Shown one piece after another: positions 6,738 through 15,030 of a stretch of DNA of 64,000 nucleotides (its first letter is position 1; every line of letters begins with the position of its first letter). The translations under genes and the position numbers were made by a program. The stretch lies in the NCBI RefSeq assembly GCF_014698965.1, contig NZ_JACXAE010000076.1, positions 40,663 to 104,662 on the forward strand. The letters are read 5' to 3'. The notes under the pieces were generated by a model. The model did no database searches. It saw only the letters and a program-made list of their open reading frames with translations, and was not told where the DNA came from. This stretch comes from Iningainema tapete BLCC-T55. Its GTDB lineage: Bacteria; Cyanobacteriota; Cyanobacteriia; Cyanobacteriales; Nostocaceae.

Positions 6738-8351
6738 TTACTTATTTTGTGCTAAAATCAAACTTTCCAAAAAACCTACTTCCAAAGCAGATGCAGGTTT
6801 ACTGCCCCCATCTTCTAATAACCTCAGATACTTTTGCAACAGGCTTTGCATTTTAGGAGTACGGTACTGGGGGGCAATTTGAGCTAAAGCTTCCTGCCAA
6901 TGAGCTTCTGTGGGTAAGTAACCAATTCCAGATCGATAAATTGCTTCTTTAACTAGCTTATCTAACTCTGCTCCAGAAAAGCCATTTGTATACTCTATCA
7001 AGAATGCTAATGTAGGTTCGGGAATGGGAGGAAGTTTGTAGGCTTGGGCGCGTTTGTGCAGAATTTCGCAACGCTCGTGTAAATTAGGTGGCATGATAAT
7101 GAAAGTTTCATCAAATCTACCTGCACGGAAAAGCTCTGGAGGAAGTGCGGTTCTATCATTAGAAGTGGCAATAAAAAAGATCGGATATTGATGATCGTTG
7201 AGCCAAGATAAAAAAGTGCCAAACTGTCGCGTACTTACTCCAGAGCTATCTCCTCCTACCCCAGCAAAGGCTTTTTCAATTTCATCCATAAATAGAATAT
7301 TAGGGGCTGAAGCTTCAATTGCACGTAAGGCTTGAAATGTGTTGCTTTCTGATTCGCCTACCCATTTGGATTGCAATCGTGATATTTCAAAGTTGATTTG
7401 TGGTACGCGCCATTCTTGCGCTATGGCTCTGGCAATAAATGTTTTGCCACATCCAGGAAAACCTTCGAGTAAAATGGCACGGGGGCGCATTTCTGGGTTG
7501 GTGTCTTGCTCAAACCACTGCTGGCGACTTTCAATCCACGTTTTTACGTTTTCTAATCCGCCAACTTCTGTTAATCCTTGCCCTTGGGGGACGAAGTATT
7601 CTAAAACTCCTGTTTTGCGAATTTCTTGCTTTTTTACTTCTAGTAGTAATTGTCCCGCTTCTTGTGGTTTTGACCACAGGTTTCTGGCGGTGATTAATCT
7701 GGCTGTTTGCAATGCTGCTTGTAAGGGCATTCCCTGGGCTTGTTCGGATAATTTTCTGGCTTGATTTGCGCTTAGTTCTGTTTTTTCGCTGACTATGCTA
7801 AAGACATCTTGATATAGTTCTTCTCCAATGGGTAGGGGTAAGTCTTGAATGTGAACGCTGTTGCGCAGGATTTCGGGTATTGTCCAATCTGCGCCGATGA
7901 CTATTAATGTTAGCCTGGGTCGGGGTCGTTTTTCTTCGATCGCGATCGCTAGTTCTTTGAGTTTGCGAGCTGTAAAATGGCAGTTGGGTTCGATTAATGT
8001 TGACCAATCTGGCAAGATGTAGGTGTATTGTTGTTCTGGGTTTTTGCCTGCGTGATTTTGTAATCGAGATTGGAGAAAGTTGAGGGCTGTGAGTAGGGGT
8101 TCGGTGTTGGGTTCTGGTGCTGAGCCTGTGCTTTGCCAGATGTCTTCTCCTGTTAGTCTTTGGAATCCGTCGATGCTACTCCATCTGGCTATTTCGCCGT
8201 TTTTGATGTTGGTTGTGGTTAGGGTTTGATGGGCGGCGATGGCACAGTTGATTGCTCGGCTTTCTTCGGATGAGCGGAGGAAGATGAGGGGGTATTTTGA
8301 TTTTAGCAGGTCTTGTAGTTGGTTTTGGCATTTTTGTAGTGGTAGTTCCAT
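6738..8351 (-). CDS. AAA+ ATPase, Ycf46-like
   Basis: A 537-residue protein. Residues about 1-230 form a degenerate N-terminal P-loop-like domain of the Ycf46 type ('LLKSKYPLIFLRSSEE', 'LPDWSTLIEPN'). The AAA+ module follows: 'TEVGGLENVKTWI', Walker A 'LLEGFPGCGKTFIARAIA' near residue 300, Walker B 'NILFMDEIEKAF', sensor 1 'IFFIATSNDR', and arginine-finger region 'LFRAGRFDETF'. The C-terminal lid has 'GFSGAELDKLVKEAIYRSG'. Such ATPases remodel proteins using ATP. It closes the ten-gene minus-strand series that begins at 17429, after a 121-base gap containing a palindromic repeat, so it may have its own transcript. Linking it to the GTPase/vWA genes is inference from position; vWA proteins often work with AAA+ partners. 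Confidence 0.88.
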   Translation of the reverse strand: MELPLQKCQNQLQDLLKSKYPLIFLRSSEESRAINCAIAAHQTLTTTNIKNGEIARWSSIDGFQRLTGEDIWQSTGSAPEPNTEPLLTALNFLQSRLQNHAGKNPEQQYTYILPDWSTLIEPNCHFTARKLKELAIAIEEKRPRPRLTLIVIGADWTIPEILRNSVHIQDLPLPIGEELYQDVFSIVSEKTELSANQARKLSEQAQGMPLQAALQTARLITARNLWSKPQEAGQLLLEVKKQEIRKTGVLEYFVPQGQGLTEVGGLENVKTWIESRQQWFEQDTNPEMRPRAILLEGFPGCGKTFIARAIAQEWRVPQINFEISRLQSKWVGESESNTFQALRAIEASAPNILFMDEIEKAFAGVGGDSSGVSTRQFGTFLSWLNDHQYPIFFIATSNDRTALPPELFRAGRFDETFIIMPPNLHERCEILHKRAQAYKLPPIPEPTLAFLIEYTNGFSGAELDKLVKEAIYRSGIGYLPTEAHWQEALAQIAPQYRTPKMQSLLQKYLRLLEDGGSKPASALEVGFLESLILAQNK

Positions 8352-8400
8352 ATTCTAAAGCACCTGTTACACGAATTATCTTTATCGCTGCCACAAATTA

Positions 8401-8465
8401 GAACCCCCCAGCCCCCTTACCAAGGGGGGTTTAATGCCCCCCTTACAAGGGGGGTTGGGGGGTTC
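8401..8465. repeat. C-rich/G-rich palindromic repeat between the AAA+ and proline-rich genes
   Basis: The outer arms GAACCCCCCA and GGGGGGTTC enclose two inner hairpins of the CCCCCTTAC-AAGGGGG type. The same family occurs at 37542 and, in frame inside coding DNA, at 58203 and 58482. It could fold into a strong RNA hairpin and reduce read-through into the AAA+ gene. Confidence 0.8.
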
Positions 8466-8472
8466 TACGGTA

Positions 8473-8847
8473 TTAACCATCGAATTCAAATTTGTTATTT
8501 TTTGCCCGCTTTTCGGTTGTGGGTTCTGGGGTTGGTTTGAGGGGGGGTTTTGGTTGTGGGGTGGTTGGGGGTACTGGAGGTTCTGTGGGTAGGTTGATGG
8601 GAATGGTTGTGCGGCGTAGGTTTTGTTTGATGTCTGATGTCCATTGTTGTATGATTTGTTTTAGTTGGGTTTGAGTTATTTGGCGGGCTGTTTTTGTTTG
8701 TAGGGTTGTGTGTAGATTGGTTTTGTTTTCTTGTATTTCAAAGTAGTCTTCGGGATAGGCTTCGTGGGTTTCTGTAAGGTTGATTGTATGGGATATTTGT
8801 TTGTTGCCGGCGTTGGGGATTTTGATGATTAGGGTGTATTGGGGCAT
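8473..8847 (-). CDS. Unrecognised 124-residue protein with proline-rich tail
   Basis: I do not recognise the family. Residues 1-45 look like beta strands ('YTLIIKIPNAGNKQISHTI'), residues 45-80 are Gln/Thr-rich and probably helical ('QITQTQLKQIIQQW'), and residues about 82-112 are a Pro/Thr-rich linker ('PPVPPTTPQPKPPLKP'), ending in a short charged tail 'NNKFEFDG'. The coding strand of the tail is extremely C-rich, so the plus strand is G-rich at 8515-8600. It starts 3 bases after the stop of the vWA gene, so the two are almost certainly co-translated. The tail could be a flexible tether or a ligand for another component of the locus, which is inference. Confidence 0.7.
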   Translation of the reverse strand: MPQYTLIIKIPNAGNKQISHTINLTETHEAYPEDYFEIQENKTNLHTTLQTKTARQITQTQLKQIIQQWTSDIKQNLRRTTIPINLPTEPPVPPTTPQPKPPLKPTPEPTTEKRAKNNKFEFDG

Positions 8848-8850
8848 TTT

Positions 8851-10161
8851 TTAGTTTTGTAAGTTGTGTTCTGCTTGTTGTTTTAGGTGGTGGCTCCATT
8901 TGATGTAGGTGAGTGTTCCTATGCTGGCGAGGGTGGTTGTGAAGGCTAGTATGTTTATGCGTTGGAGGAGTGATATTTGCTGGTAGTGAAAGTTGGATAT
9001 GCGTATGGTTTGTGGGTTAGAGGTTAGTTTGTTGATTTGACGGGCGGGGGAGTTTATTTGTATTTTTGTTTGATGGATTGTGGCTCTGTCGGCTCCTGGT
9101 TGTTTGTAGATTAATTGATATTCTCTTAGGGTTGTGAGAAAGTCTGTTAGGCTTTTGGCTATTTCGTTGGCGTTGGCTGAGAGTTTGTAGATTCCGCCTG
9201 TGGCTGTGGCTATGTTTTTGAGCAAGTTTTCGTCGATGATAAATTCACGAATTTCTCGCTGGCTTAAGCGACAATATTTACTTACTGTGTCTGCTGTAAG
9301 TTGATCGTTGGGGGGTATTAATATGGTACATTGGGCGCGATCGCGTAGTTGACTTAAGGATTCTCCATACCCTAATGAGTGAACTGTTACGGGTGGTGAT
9401 TGCTGTAAGAAGTTTGTGAGTTTTTGTATTTGCTCTTGTTTGGTTGAGTCATAGCCGTCAGAAAGTAGAATTATTGCTAGTCTGGGTTGTGTTTCTGGAT
9501 TTACGTTACTGGTTATGTTGGCAAATTCATTTTTTAAGTAATTTGCGGCTGCTTGTAGTGGTAGATGTAAGTTAGTTGAAGCACAAACTGGGATATTTGC
9601 TAATTCTTTGAGTTGGGTTTTTAAGTTATCGTTGGTGATATCATGAAAGGGGGATTTTTGGGCGATTGTTTGTTGAGTAACTTCATATAAGTGTGCGCAT
9701 TGATTACCGCCTTTATATCCAAAAGGCACAAGAGCTACTTTGACGGGAATTTTGTTATTCTTGGCTTGCTCAATAAATTGATCGATTGCCTGAATGGCTC
9801 CAGTAAGTTTTTTGGTTCCTCCTGAATCGTTGTGTTGCATACTGCCGCTCATATCTAATAGAATAGCGACATATGCAGGGTCAGGTTGAGATTGTCTTTC
9901 TGGAGGTATTAAGTCGAATTTGATCGTTGAAGGTTTGACAGGTTTGCCTTGACTATCTGTGGAAAGAATTTGCATGTCTTGGCGATTTAAGCCTTGGATA
10001 GGTATGTTATTATGATCGAAAACTCTGAATCTTAAGGTGACGCGATCACTTTCGGTACTAGAACGAGATATATCTATAGTGTTAGCCATGACTGGGAATG
10101 GTAGCAAGCCAAGCAAGACAAACGCAATTAGCTTAAGCTTGTGGATCGAGAAATCTATCAT
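8851..10161 (-). CDS. Exported, membrane-anchored von Willebrand factor A (vWA) protein
   Basis: I prefer ATG 10161, which gives 436 residues and a clean signal peptide ('LIAFVLLGLLPFPVMA'); ATG 10200 is in frame and also possible, and neither has a good ribosome-binding site. After cleavage comes a strand-rich segment, then the vWA domain with MIDAS 'LLDMSGSMQ' near residue 103, 'STNLHLPLQ' supplying the conserved Thr-like region, and 'IILLSDGYDS'. A hydrophobic segment ('ILAFTTTLASIGTLTYI') near residues 405-422 anchors the C-terminus, with a short basic cytoplasmic tail. The vWA domain should therefore face the periplasm and bind a partner through a divalent metal. The gene overlaps the FHA-like membrane-protein gene at its 5' end and lies 3 bases from the proline-tailed gene. 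Confidence 0.86.
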   Translation of the reverse strand: MIDFSIHKLKLIAFVLLGLLPFPVMANTIDISRSSTESDRVTLRFRVFDHNNIPIQGLNRQDMQILSTDSQGKPVKPSTIKFDLIPPERQSQPDPAYVAILLDMSGSMQHNDSGGTKKLTGAIQAIDQFIEQAKNNKIPVKVALVPFGYKGGNQCAHLYEVTQQTIAQKSPFHDITNDNLKTQLKELANIPVCASTNLHLPLQAAANYLKNEFANITSNVNPETQPRLAIILLSDGYDSTKQEQIQKLTNFLQQSPPVTVHSLGYGESLSQLRDRAQCTILIPPNDQLTADTVSKYCRLSQREIREFIIDENLLKNIATATGGIYKLSANANEIAKSLTDFLTTLREYQLIYKQPGADRATIHQTKIQINSPARQINKLTSNPQTIRISNFHYQQISLLQRINILAFTTTLASIGTLTYIKWSHHLKQQAEHNLQN

Positions 10162-11164
10162 AGAAAACAAAACGGTAATATTTTTCGTCGTCATGGGCAT
10201 GATAAAATGTGAGAATCTGGTTATGTGTTAACGAAATTGGTTTTGCTCTTTCAAATAAAAGCCGGGATTGAATTTTCACAGCAGCGTCGGTAAGGCAAGT
10301 GAGTGTGACGTGGCGATCGCGTATAGTTAAAGATGCAGCTTTTCTGGGAATATTAGGAATATGGATATCCGCTTCCAAAGAAGAACCAATAATTATCGAT
10401 GTTGTTGTTGCAGGTAGTTGAATAGATAAACCCTCTTCAATAAATTCGTAGTCATCTCCAGTCACGAATTGGAGGTTGGGGTTGTTAAGATAGGGGCGGG
10501 GACGATTTTTATCTTCACTAGAAGGATCTACCGCTTCAAAACCCTCGCCTGCCCTAAGAGCCACTAGATAAGTAGGAGAAGTAGCAAAACTCAAACCATA
10601 TCCTAAACAAAGTCCCAAAATCAAGAATCCCAGAGCATCTTCATATCCTCCTAATTTTTGAAAGCCGCGCAGAATCTCTACTAAAACTGCAGCGATAAAT
10701 CCGGCTCCCAATCCATACAAAGTTGCTCTTTGAATTCGTTTAGTAGCTTTTCTCGTTCCCCCTTCGATACTCCGCAGACGCCAACTAACTCCTTCGCCTA
10801 AACCTGTAAATAAACCAATTAGACTCCAGCAGACAATCCTAACGCTCCCAGCAGGTGCTCCAGTTTGGTAGAGTATTTTAGTTAAGACAGAGGCAACTAA
10901 TCCTGCTATAATGCCAGTCCACAATGCTACCCAAAAGTAGCGTGGTAATACGCGCCTATTGGCTCTATGTCGAGTGGGGTTACTGAGAAAAATCTCTGTT
11001 ACTACCATTGCTATGGCAAGGCAGGCGGCTTCGATGGGAAGTAAAATAAAGTCTGGATTGAGTGGAGTTTTGTTAGTTCCTAAATCGATTAATAAGATTT
11101 GGCTTAAGCTCCAACCAAGTAGAGCGGAGACAATCCCGGATATGGTGTAGAAATAAAATCTCAT
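10133..11164 (-). CDS. Multi-pass membrane protein with C-terminal FHA-like domain
   Basis: Start chosen at ATG 11164 because the 32 residues that an earlier start would add come from a dispersed repeat (11196-11236). The protein has 343 residues. About six hydrophobic segments occupy residues 4-195 ('ISGIVSALLGWSLSQILL', 'AACLAIAMVVTEIFL', 'GIIAGLVASVLTKIL' and others), several Gly-rich. After a polar linker, residues about 225-343 resemble a forkhead-associated domain: 'SIIIGSSLEADIHIPNIPRKAASLTIRD' matches the 'iGR...dI.i....vSr.Ha.i' pattern, although the usual Arg/Ser/His are only partly kept. FHA domains bind phosphothreonine, so a kinase may feed this system. The gene overlaps the vWA gene at its 3' end. 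Confidence 0.75.
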   Translation of the reverse strand: MRFYFYTISGIVSALLGWSLSQILLIDLGTNKTPLNPDFILLPIEAACLAIAMVVTEIFLSNPTRHRANRRVLPRYFWVALWTGIIAGLVASVLTKILYQTGAPAGSVRIVCWSLIGLFTGLGEGVSWRLRSIEGGTRKATKRIQRATLYGLGAGFIAAVLVEILRGFQKLGGYEDALGFLILGLCLGYGLSFATSPTYLVALRAGEGFEAVDPSSEDKNRPRPYLNNPNLQFVTGDDYEFIEEGLSIQLPATTTSIIIGSSLEADIHIPNIPRKAASLTIRDRHVTLTCLTDAAVKIQSRLLFERAKPISLTHNQILTFYHAHDDEKYYRFVFYDRFLDPQA

Positions 11165-11414
11165 GGTTGATTTGTTGTCTATGAGGTGGGTTGTTTTGAA
11201 CCGCAGAGAACGCAGAGAACACAGAGGAAAGAAAGAGAAACAGAATTGTCGAGTGGGCAATACCTACCCTACGTGTATTTCTATATGATTTTGAGTTTTA
11301 GTCCGTTTTAACTGACTTTGCTATTAGCTCGGAAATTTATTTCTGGGTGGGCGTGAATGTAATCAAATAACCATAATTGCCTTATTCATCTTAATTTTTA
11401 CAAAATAGCGAATT
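11165..11414. other. 250-base gap within the GTPase/vWA locus
   Basis: The gap holds the repeat at 11196-11236 and, at 11253-11285, a stretch with TACCTACCCTACGTGTATTT that resembles in inverse orientation the sequence near 22203. No gene is visible. A promoter for the FHA-vWA-proline-tail genes could lie here, but I see no good -35/-10 pair. Confidence 0.4.
11196..11236. repeat. CGCAGAGAA-type dispersed repeat
   Basis: The stretch contains CCGCAGAGAACGCAGAGAAC and then CACAGAGGAAAGAAAGAG, a purine-rich direct-repeat type common between cyanobacterial genes. It lies just upstream of the preferred start of the FHA-like gene and explains the spurious N-terminal extension there. Confidence 0.65.
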
Positions 11415-13223
11415 TCATTTATTTTCTCTTAGTAATCTAATTTTTTGTAAATGAATCTCATTTAGTAAGTTTGGGTTTTCCACAATCAAAAAGGCAGCAG
11501 ATATAAGACTGAGGATCGAGAAGAGAATAGCAAAGTGAACCGCTGTATCTCTAGAGAATAAATTGGATACAGAAGATAACCAGTTTCTTTCTTTTGGCTC
11601 AACTCTTGTTGTGGGAATGATTTTTACATAGTCTCTGTCATATATTTTGGCGGGAACTCTACCATCGCTTAGCTGATAGAAAAATGCAGATAAACAGTAG
11701 TTTTTCTGTTGAGCAAATAAATAAGCTAAACGTGTATATTGTGGAAAGTGTTTTATAAATTTATACTTTTGCTTCCATTCTTCCCTTTCCTTAAATGTTT
11801 CACCGATTTTGTTGTAAAAACTGTCATCTTCTACTTGTTCTTCACGGATTAACCAATACACAAGATTAAAAGCATAATTATCAAAGCCTTCACACCATAT
11901 ACTATTAGACTTAACTAACAACCATTCAATAGCTTGATATTGCTTTTTCTCCTCTTTAGAGTAAAAAGTATTTAATGAATGACATTTTAATAGCAGTTCA
12001 ATAATTCCAGCATATAAATAATTTAAGAGTTGGCGGTAAGCATTATTTTGATCTAGTTTTTTGGTAGTCACAATCAGTCGTTTCTGTAGAGTTAGAGAAG
12101 TAATTAAAGATTTCTTGTCATCATTGTCATCATTGTGTTCACTCCACCAGTTTAGCCAGTCAGGTACTTTTATATAGCCCAGAATAGTTAGTAATGCTCT
12201 ATATCTTGTTGTATAGTAATTGGCAGAATTACTCATAGTTATTTTATCAACAATAGCGTCCCAATCCCAATTGGCGCTGGGATATCTATCTAGATATGTG
12301 GCTAAATGTGAGATCTGTGTTTCATTATCTCTCGCAATATCTAATAGTAACTTTTTAATTAGATGCAAAGTTTGCTTGTCTATTTCTCTTTGTTCTTTTT
12401 CTTGAGTAACATTGGAAGTGTCAATAGGTGAATTACTATGTCTATCTGCGTTTTTTTCTGATTCTAGAGTAAATGATGTAGGAGAAATTAATGATTTTAG
12501 GCGAGTTTTGATATGACTTGTATTTTCTTGATAAGCTTTTTCATCAGCACAGTATATTAAAAGGAATCTTTCTGGGTAATCTAGCAAACGAACATTCCAA
12601 GCCCAAGAGAGAGTAGTATCATATTGTTTTTGTAGTTGTAAAGCCAGAGTGTGCAATATCCAAGGTAGAAATTCTCTAAATGATTCAGGTTTAAAAACAT
12701 AGGGATAATGCTTAATTTTAGATAAAATTTCTACTACTTGTAAACTACATTGCTGAAAGTATACATCAAAATCTTCTCTAGTATAGTATTGAGCATTTGA
12801 GTTTAGCTTTGAAGACGATTCACTAACTTGAAACTCAAAGCATGGTTTTCCGGATCTCAACCACCATAATAGTAATGTACCCACTCCATCTATATATTGA
12901 GCCGATTTTTCCAACCAGAAATACCGATAAGCAACTAGAGGGCGCTCCCCTTTATCATCTATTTGCCGCGTAGCTACCGCTAAAACAGAATATTCATTTA
13001 TGTCCCTAGCAATTAGAGCATACTCTCCATCTTGCGGAGGATAATTATCATTAATCCGAAAATCACCCTTGTTAACAGCTTGTTGAATCTCTTCCGGAAC
13101 AGCGACATCAGATACTCCCACCTCCTTACCAAATCCACCAGAAACATACCTTCCATCCTTTTGAGAAACATCAATCAATTCTCTAGAAAACTCATGAATC
13201 TGAACAACATTTTGTGATACCAT
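11415..13223 (-). CDS. Unrecognised 602-residue tail-anchored protein of the GTPase locus
   Basis: I do not recognise the family with confidence. The N-terminal 150 residues look globular with strand-rich segments ('DNYPPQDGEYALIARDI', 'PLVAYRYFWLEKS', 'GVGTLLLWWLRSGKPCFEF'). The middle is a long alpha-helical region with many Trp and Tyr residues ('SANWDWDAIVDKI', 'YRQLLNYLYAGIIELLL'). A single hydrophobic helix at about residues 563-582 ('FAILFSILSLISAAFLI') is followed by about 20 basic residues, so the bulk should be cytoplasmic and anchored by its C-terminus. It follows the GTPase pair by 56 bases. Large helical partners encoded next to TRAFAC-type GTPases are often proposed as GTPase-associated regulators; that is an analogy from position, not a match I can show. 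Confidence 0.7.
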   Translation of the reverse strand: MVSQNVVQIHEFSRELIDVSQKDGRYVSGGFGKEVGVSDVAVPEEIQQAVNKGDFRINDNYPPQDGEYALIARDINEYSVLAVATRQIDDKGERPLVAYRYFWLEKSAQYIDGVGTLLLWWLRSGKPCFEFQVSESSSKLNSNAQYYTREDFDVYFQQCSLQVVEILSKIKHYPYVFKPESFREFLPWILHTLALQLQKQYDTTLSWAWNVRLLDYPERFLLIYCADEKAYQENTSHIKTRLKSLISPTSFTLESEKNADRHSNSPIDTSNVTQEKEQREIDKQTLHLIKKLLLDIARDNETQISHLATYLDRYPSANWDWDAIVDKITMSNSANYYTTRYRALLTILGYIKVPDWLNWWSEHNDDNDDKKSLITSLTLQKRLIVTTKKLDQNNAYRQLLNYLYAGIIELLLKCHSLNTFYSKEEKKQYQAIEWLLVKSNSIWCEGFDNYAFNLVYWLIREEQVEDDSFYNKIGETFKEREEWKQKYKFIKHFPQYTRLAYLFAQQKNYCLSAFFYQLSDGRVPAKIYDRDYVKIIPTTRVEPKERNWLSSVSNLFSRDTAVHFAILFSILSLISAAFLIVENPNLLNEIHLQKIRLLRENK

Positions 13224-13262
13224 AAAACTCCTCTATATCAACTCTCTCTTCTCTGCTTTCCT

Positions 13263-13276
13263 GGGGTTAAAACCCC
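13263..13276. promoter_or_regulatory. Perfect GGGGTT-AA-AACCCC palindrome between GTPase and 602-residue protein genes
   Basis: A 14 bp palindrome in the 56-base gap between two genes read on the minus strand. It could be a protein-binding site or a small hairpin that tunes downstream expression. No T-run follows on the minus strand, so it is a weak terminator candidate at best. Confidence 0.35.
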
Positions 13277-13279
13277 AAG

Positions 13280-14161
13280 CTATATTGTTCTCAACCGCCG
13301 ATCATCCTTACCCGTATATAACCAATAAATAGGAGCAACCAAACCAAAAGGTTGCCAAACAGCAGGATTAGCGATCGCCGCATAAGTCCCGCCACTATCT
13401 GTTGATTGCACTTTGACATTTGGGCTTGGAGGACTTCCCTTCATCCCAAAAGCCGAACAAAAAAAGTAATTAACCGAACAACCCCAACTTTTCACCCAGA
13501 TTCTTAACGTTTCTTTAGTCAAAGGAAATTTTCTATTCACAAATTTTTGCATCTCATGACGATGAATCCAAACCTGAGATTGCTCTGCTTTAGAAAAAAC
13601 AACAGCTACACGATAATCTCTCAAATTCTTATTCTTCCCCACCAAACGCTCGTTCAATTCTGTTTGCAACCGCGCAAAAGCTTGAGAATAATAATTATCT
13701 TCTCTAGAAGTACCATCTATTAAAAGTAACAAACTAGAAGAATTAGCACAATCATCTAAATAGTTACTCAGATTAATACCAGAAGACTCACCGCGTAAAT
13801 CTTTAATAATTTCACCTGAGTATTCCCGACAAGATACTTGAAATCTGACATTTGAGCCAATAATAAATGCTGGCTTAAGTTCAATCAATAAAGTGTACAA
13901 AGGCAAGTTATACACATCTTCATCTGGACGTGTAGGAGCCATAGACAAACCATTTTCTAAAATATCTTTTGCCATAGCAATCAATTTGCCTGATTGATCG
14001 TCAAAAGGATTCACTGACTGAATTGCACCATCGGGTTTAGCATTGGGCCAACGAGCCAAGGATGCCATGAATGTTGTTTTACCAGCACTACGGGGACCAA
14101 CAATCCTAATGTCAGGACTCCCTGATAAATCTCGCGGTAGTCTTCTAAAGGTGTTGATCAT
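13280..14161 (-). CDS. P-loop GTPase of the TRAFAC type, second of a paralogous pair
   Basis: A 293-residue protein. The P-loop is 'GPRSAGKTTFMASLA' near residue 23-30. The G3 region reads 'CREYSGE', with Glu in place of the usual Asp of DxxG, and the G4 region reads 'VVFSKAEQS', where NKxD would be expected. The C-terminus ends in 'WQPFGLVAPIYWLYTGK', almost the same as in the upstream neighbour (14145-15029), so the two are tandem paralogues. Between them they keep nucleotide-binding loops but show eroded guanine-specificity motifs. Its start lies 17 bases inside the preceding gene, suggesting coupled translation and a heterodimer. Exact nucleotide preference and activity are uncertain. Confidence 0.8.
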   Translation of the reverse strand: MINTFRRLPRDLSGSPDIRIVGPRSAGKTTFMASLARWPNAKPDGAIQSVNPFDDQSGKLIAMAKDILENGLSMAPTRPDEDVYNLPLYTLLIELKPAFIIGSNVRFQVSCREYSGEIIKDLRGESSGINLSNYLDDCANSSSLLLLIDGTSREDNYYSQAFARLQTELNERLVGKNKNLRDYRVAVVFSKAEQSQVWIHRHEMQKFVNRKFPLTKETLRIWVKSWGCSVNYFFCSAFGMKGSPPSPNVKVQSTDSGGTYAAIANPAVWQPFGLVAPIYWLYTGKDDRRLRTI

Positions 14162-15029
14162 GTAAAGTTTTTCCTGTACTCAACCAATAAATCGGAGAAA
14201 TTAAACCGAAAGGATGCCATTGGCTAGGACTTCTTAAAAAGGCGTTGTAATCGGCTGGGCTACCATCATCGGGAATGTAGCGATTGGGACGGGGATCGAA
14301 ATCATTAGGGCGCGAGCTAAGTACCCCAAAGGAAGAACAGGCAAAAAACTTTAACCTGTTAGTACGCGGTGGAAATTTTTTAGTTAAGAACCGATAAGTT
14401 TGTGGTAATCGAACTTTGAATAAATCTTCTTCCGGTTCCAAACGACAAGGCCAAATTTCACCTCTCTCACACTTTGACATCACAACTGCTATCCTTAAAT
14501 TTTTAATCTCTCGATTCACCTGTTCTCTTTCAGAAATTTCTTGACAAAGCTTTTCCAAAGCAGGTTTGTAAAGGCGAGTATCTTGACTTGGTTGCCAATC
14601 AGTCAGCATCACCATCCAGCTTTGTGCAGTAAATAAGTCGTCAATATATGACTGAATTTCATGCCATTTATGTTCGAGGGGGATATCGTGAAATATTTCT
14701 CCTGCGAAATCTCTCACCGTTAACTCGATTTCTGTTCCTGGCAAACCTTTACGCGATGGTATTTGAATTCGGAAGTAGTAATAAGGTAAGTTATTTACGT
14801 TTCCTCTATTTGTTCCAGCTAATTTAGTGCCTTTTTTGATAATATCTTCTGCCATTCTGGCTAACTTACCTGCTTCTGAGTTTTTGTCGTAAGTGACTGC
14901 TAAACCAGGAAATTGGCTTTCTAGTTGTTTTTGATGAGGTAAATGAGCGAGGGTAGCAAGATATGTAGTTTTGCCAGAAGAACGCGCTCCGATGAGCCGA
15001 ATTTCTGTTGTTGCCGGATAACGTGCCAT
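14145..15029 (-). CDS. P-loop GTPase of the TRAFAC type, first of a paralogous pair
   Basis: I start at ATG 15029, one base after the stop of the preceding gene; an upstream in-frame TTG (15044) is less likely. The protein has 294 residues. Motifs: P-loop 'GARSSGKTTYLATLA' at about residues 13-27, G3 'VRDFAGEIF' (intact DxxG), and G4 'VVMSKCERGE', a degenerate NKxD. The tail 'WHPFGLISPIYWLSTGK' is shared with the downstream paralogue. The conserved 'FACSSFGVLSS' just before the tail may be the G5 (SA[KL]-like) loop. Of the pair this one looks more likely to hydrolyse nucleotide, since its G3 Asp is present. It probably works with the downstream gene product; membrane attachment would come from other members of the locus. 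Confidence 0.82.
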   Translation of the reverse strand: MARYPATTEIRLIGARSSGKTTYLATLAHLPHQKQLESQFPGLAVTYDKNSEAGKLARMAEDIIKKGTKLAGTNRGNVNNLPYYYFRIQIPSRKGLPGTEIELTVRDFAGEIFHDIPLEHKWHEIQSYIDDLFTAQSWMVMLTDWQPSQDTRLYKPALEKLCQEISEREQVNREIKNLRIAVVMSKCERGEIWPCRLEPEEDLFKVRLPQTYRFLTKKFPPRTNRLKFFACSSFGVLSSRPNDFDPRPNRYIPDDGSPADYNAFLRSPSQWHPFGLISPIYWLSTGKTLHDQHL

Positions 15030-15030
15030 T

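Noticed and set aside
7339..7764. 141-codon open frame on the plus strand opposite the AAA+ gene
   Set aside because: It lies antisense to conserved Walker and sensor motifs and its translation shows no protein family features. It is a shadow of the real gene.
6738..8351. Idea that the AAA+ gene is a classical MoxR partner of the vWA protein
   Set aside because: Its motifs and N-terminal domain fit the Ycf46 type, not MoxR. It may still function with the vWA protein, but the MoxR label is not supported.
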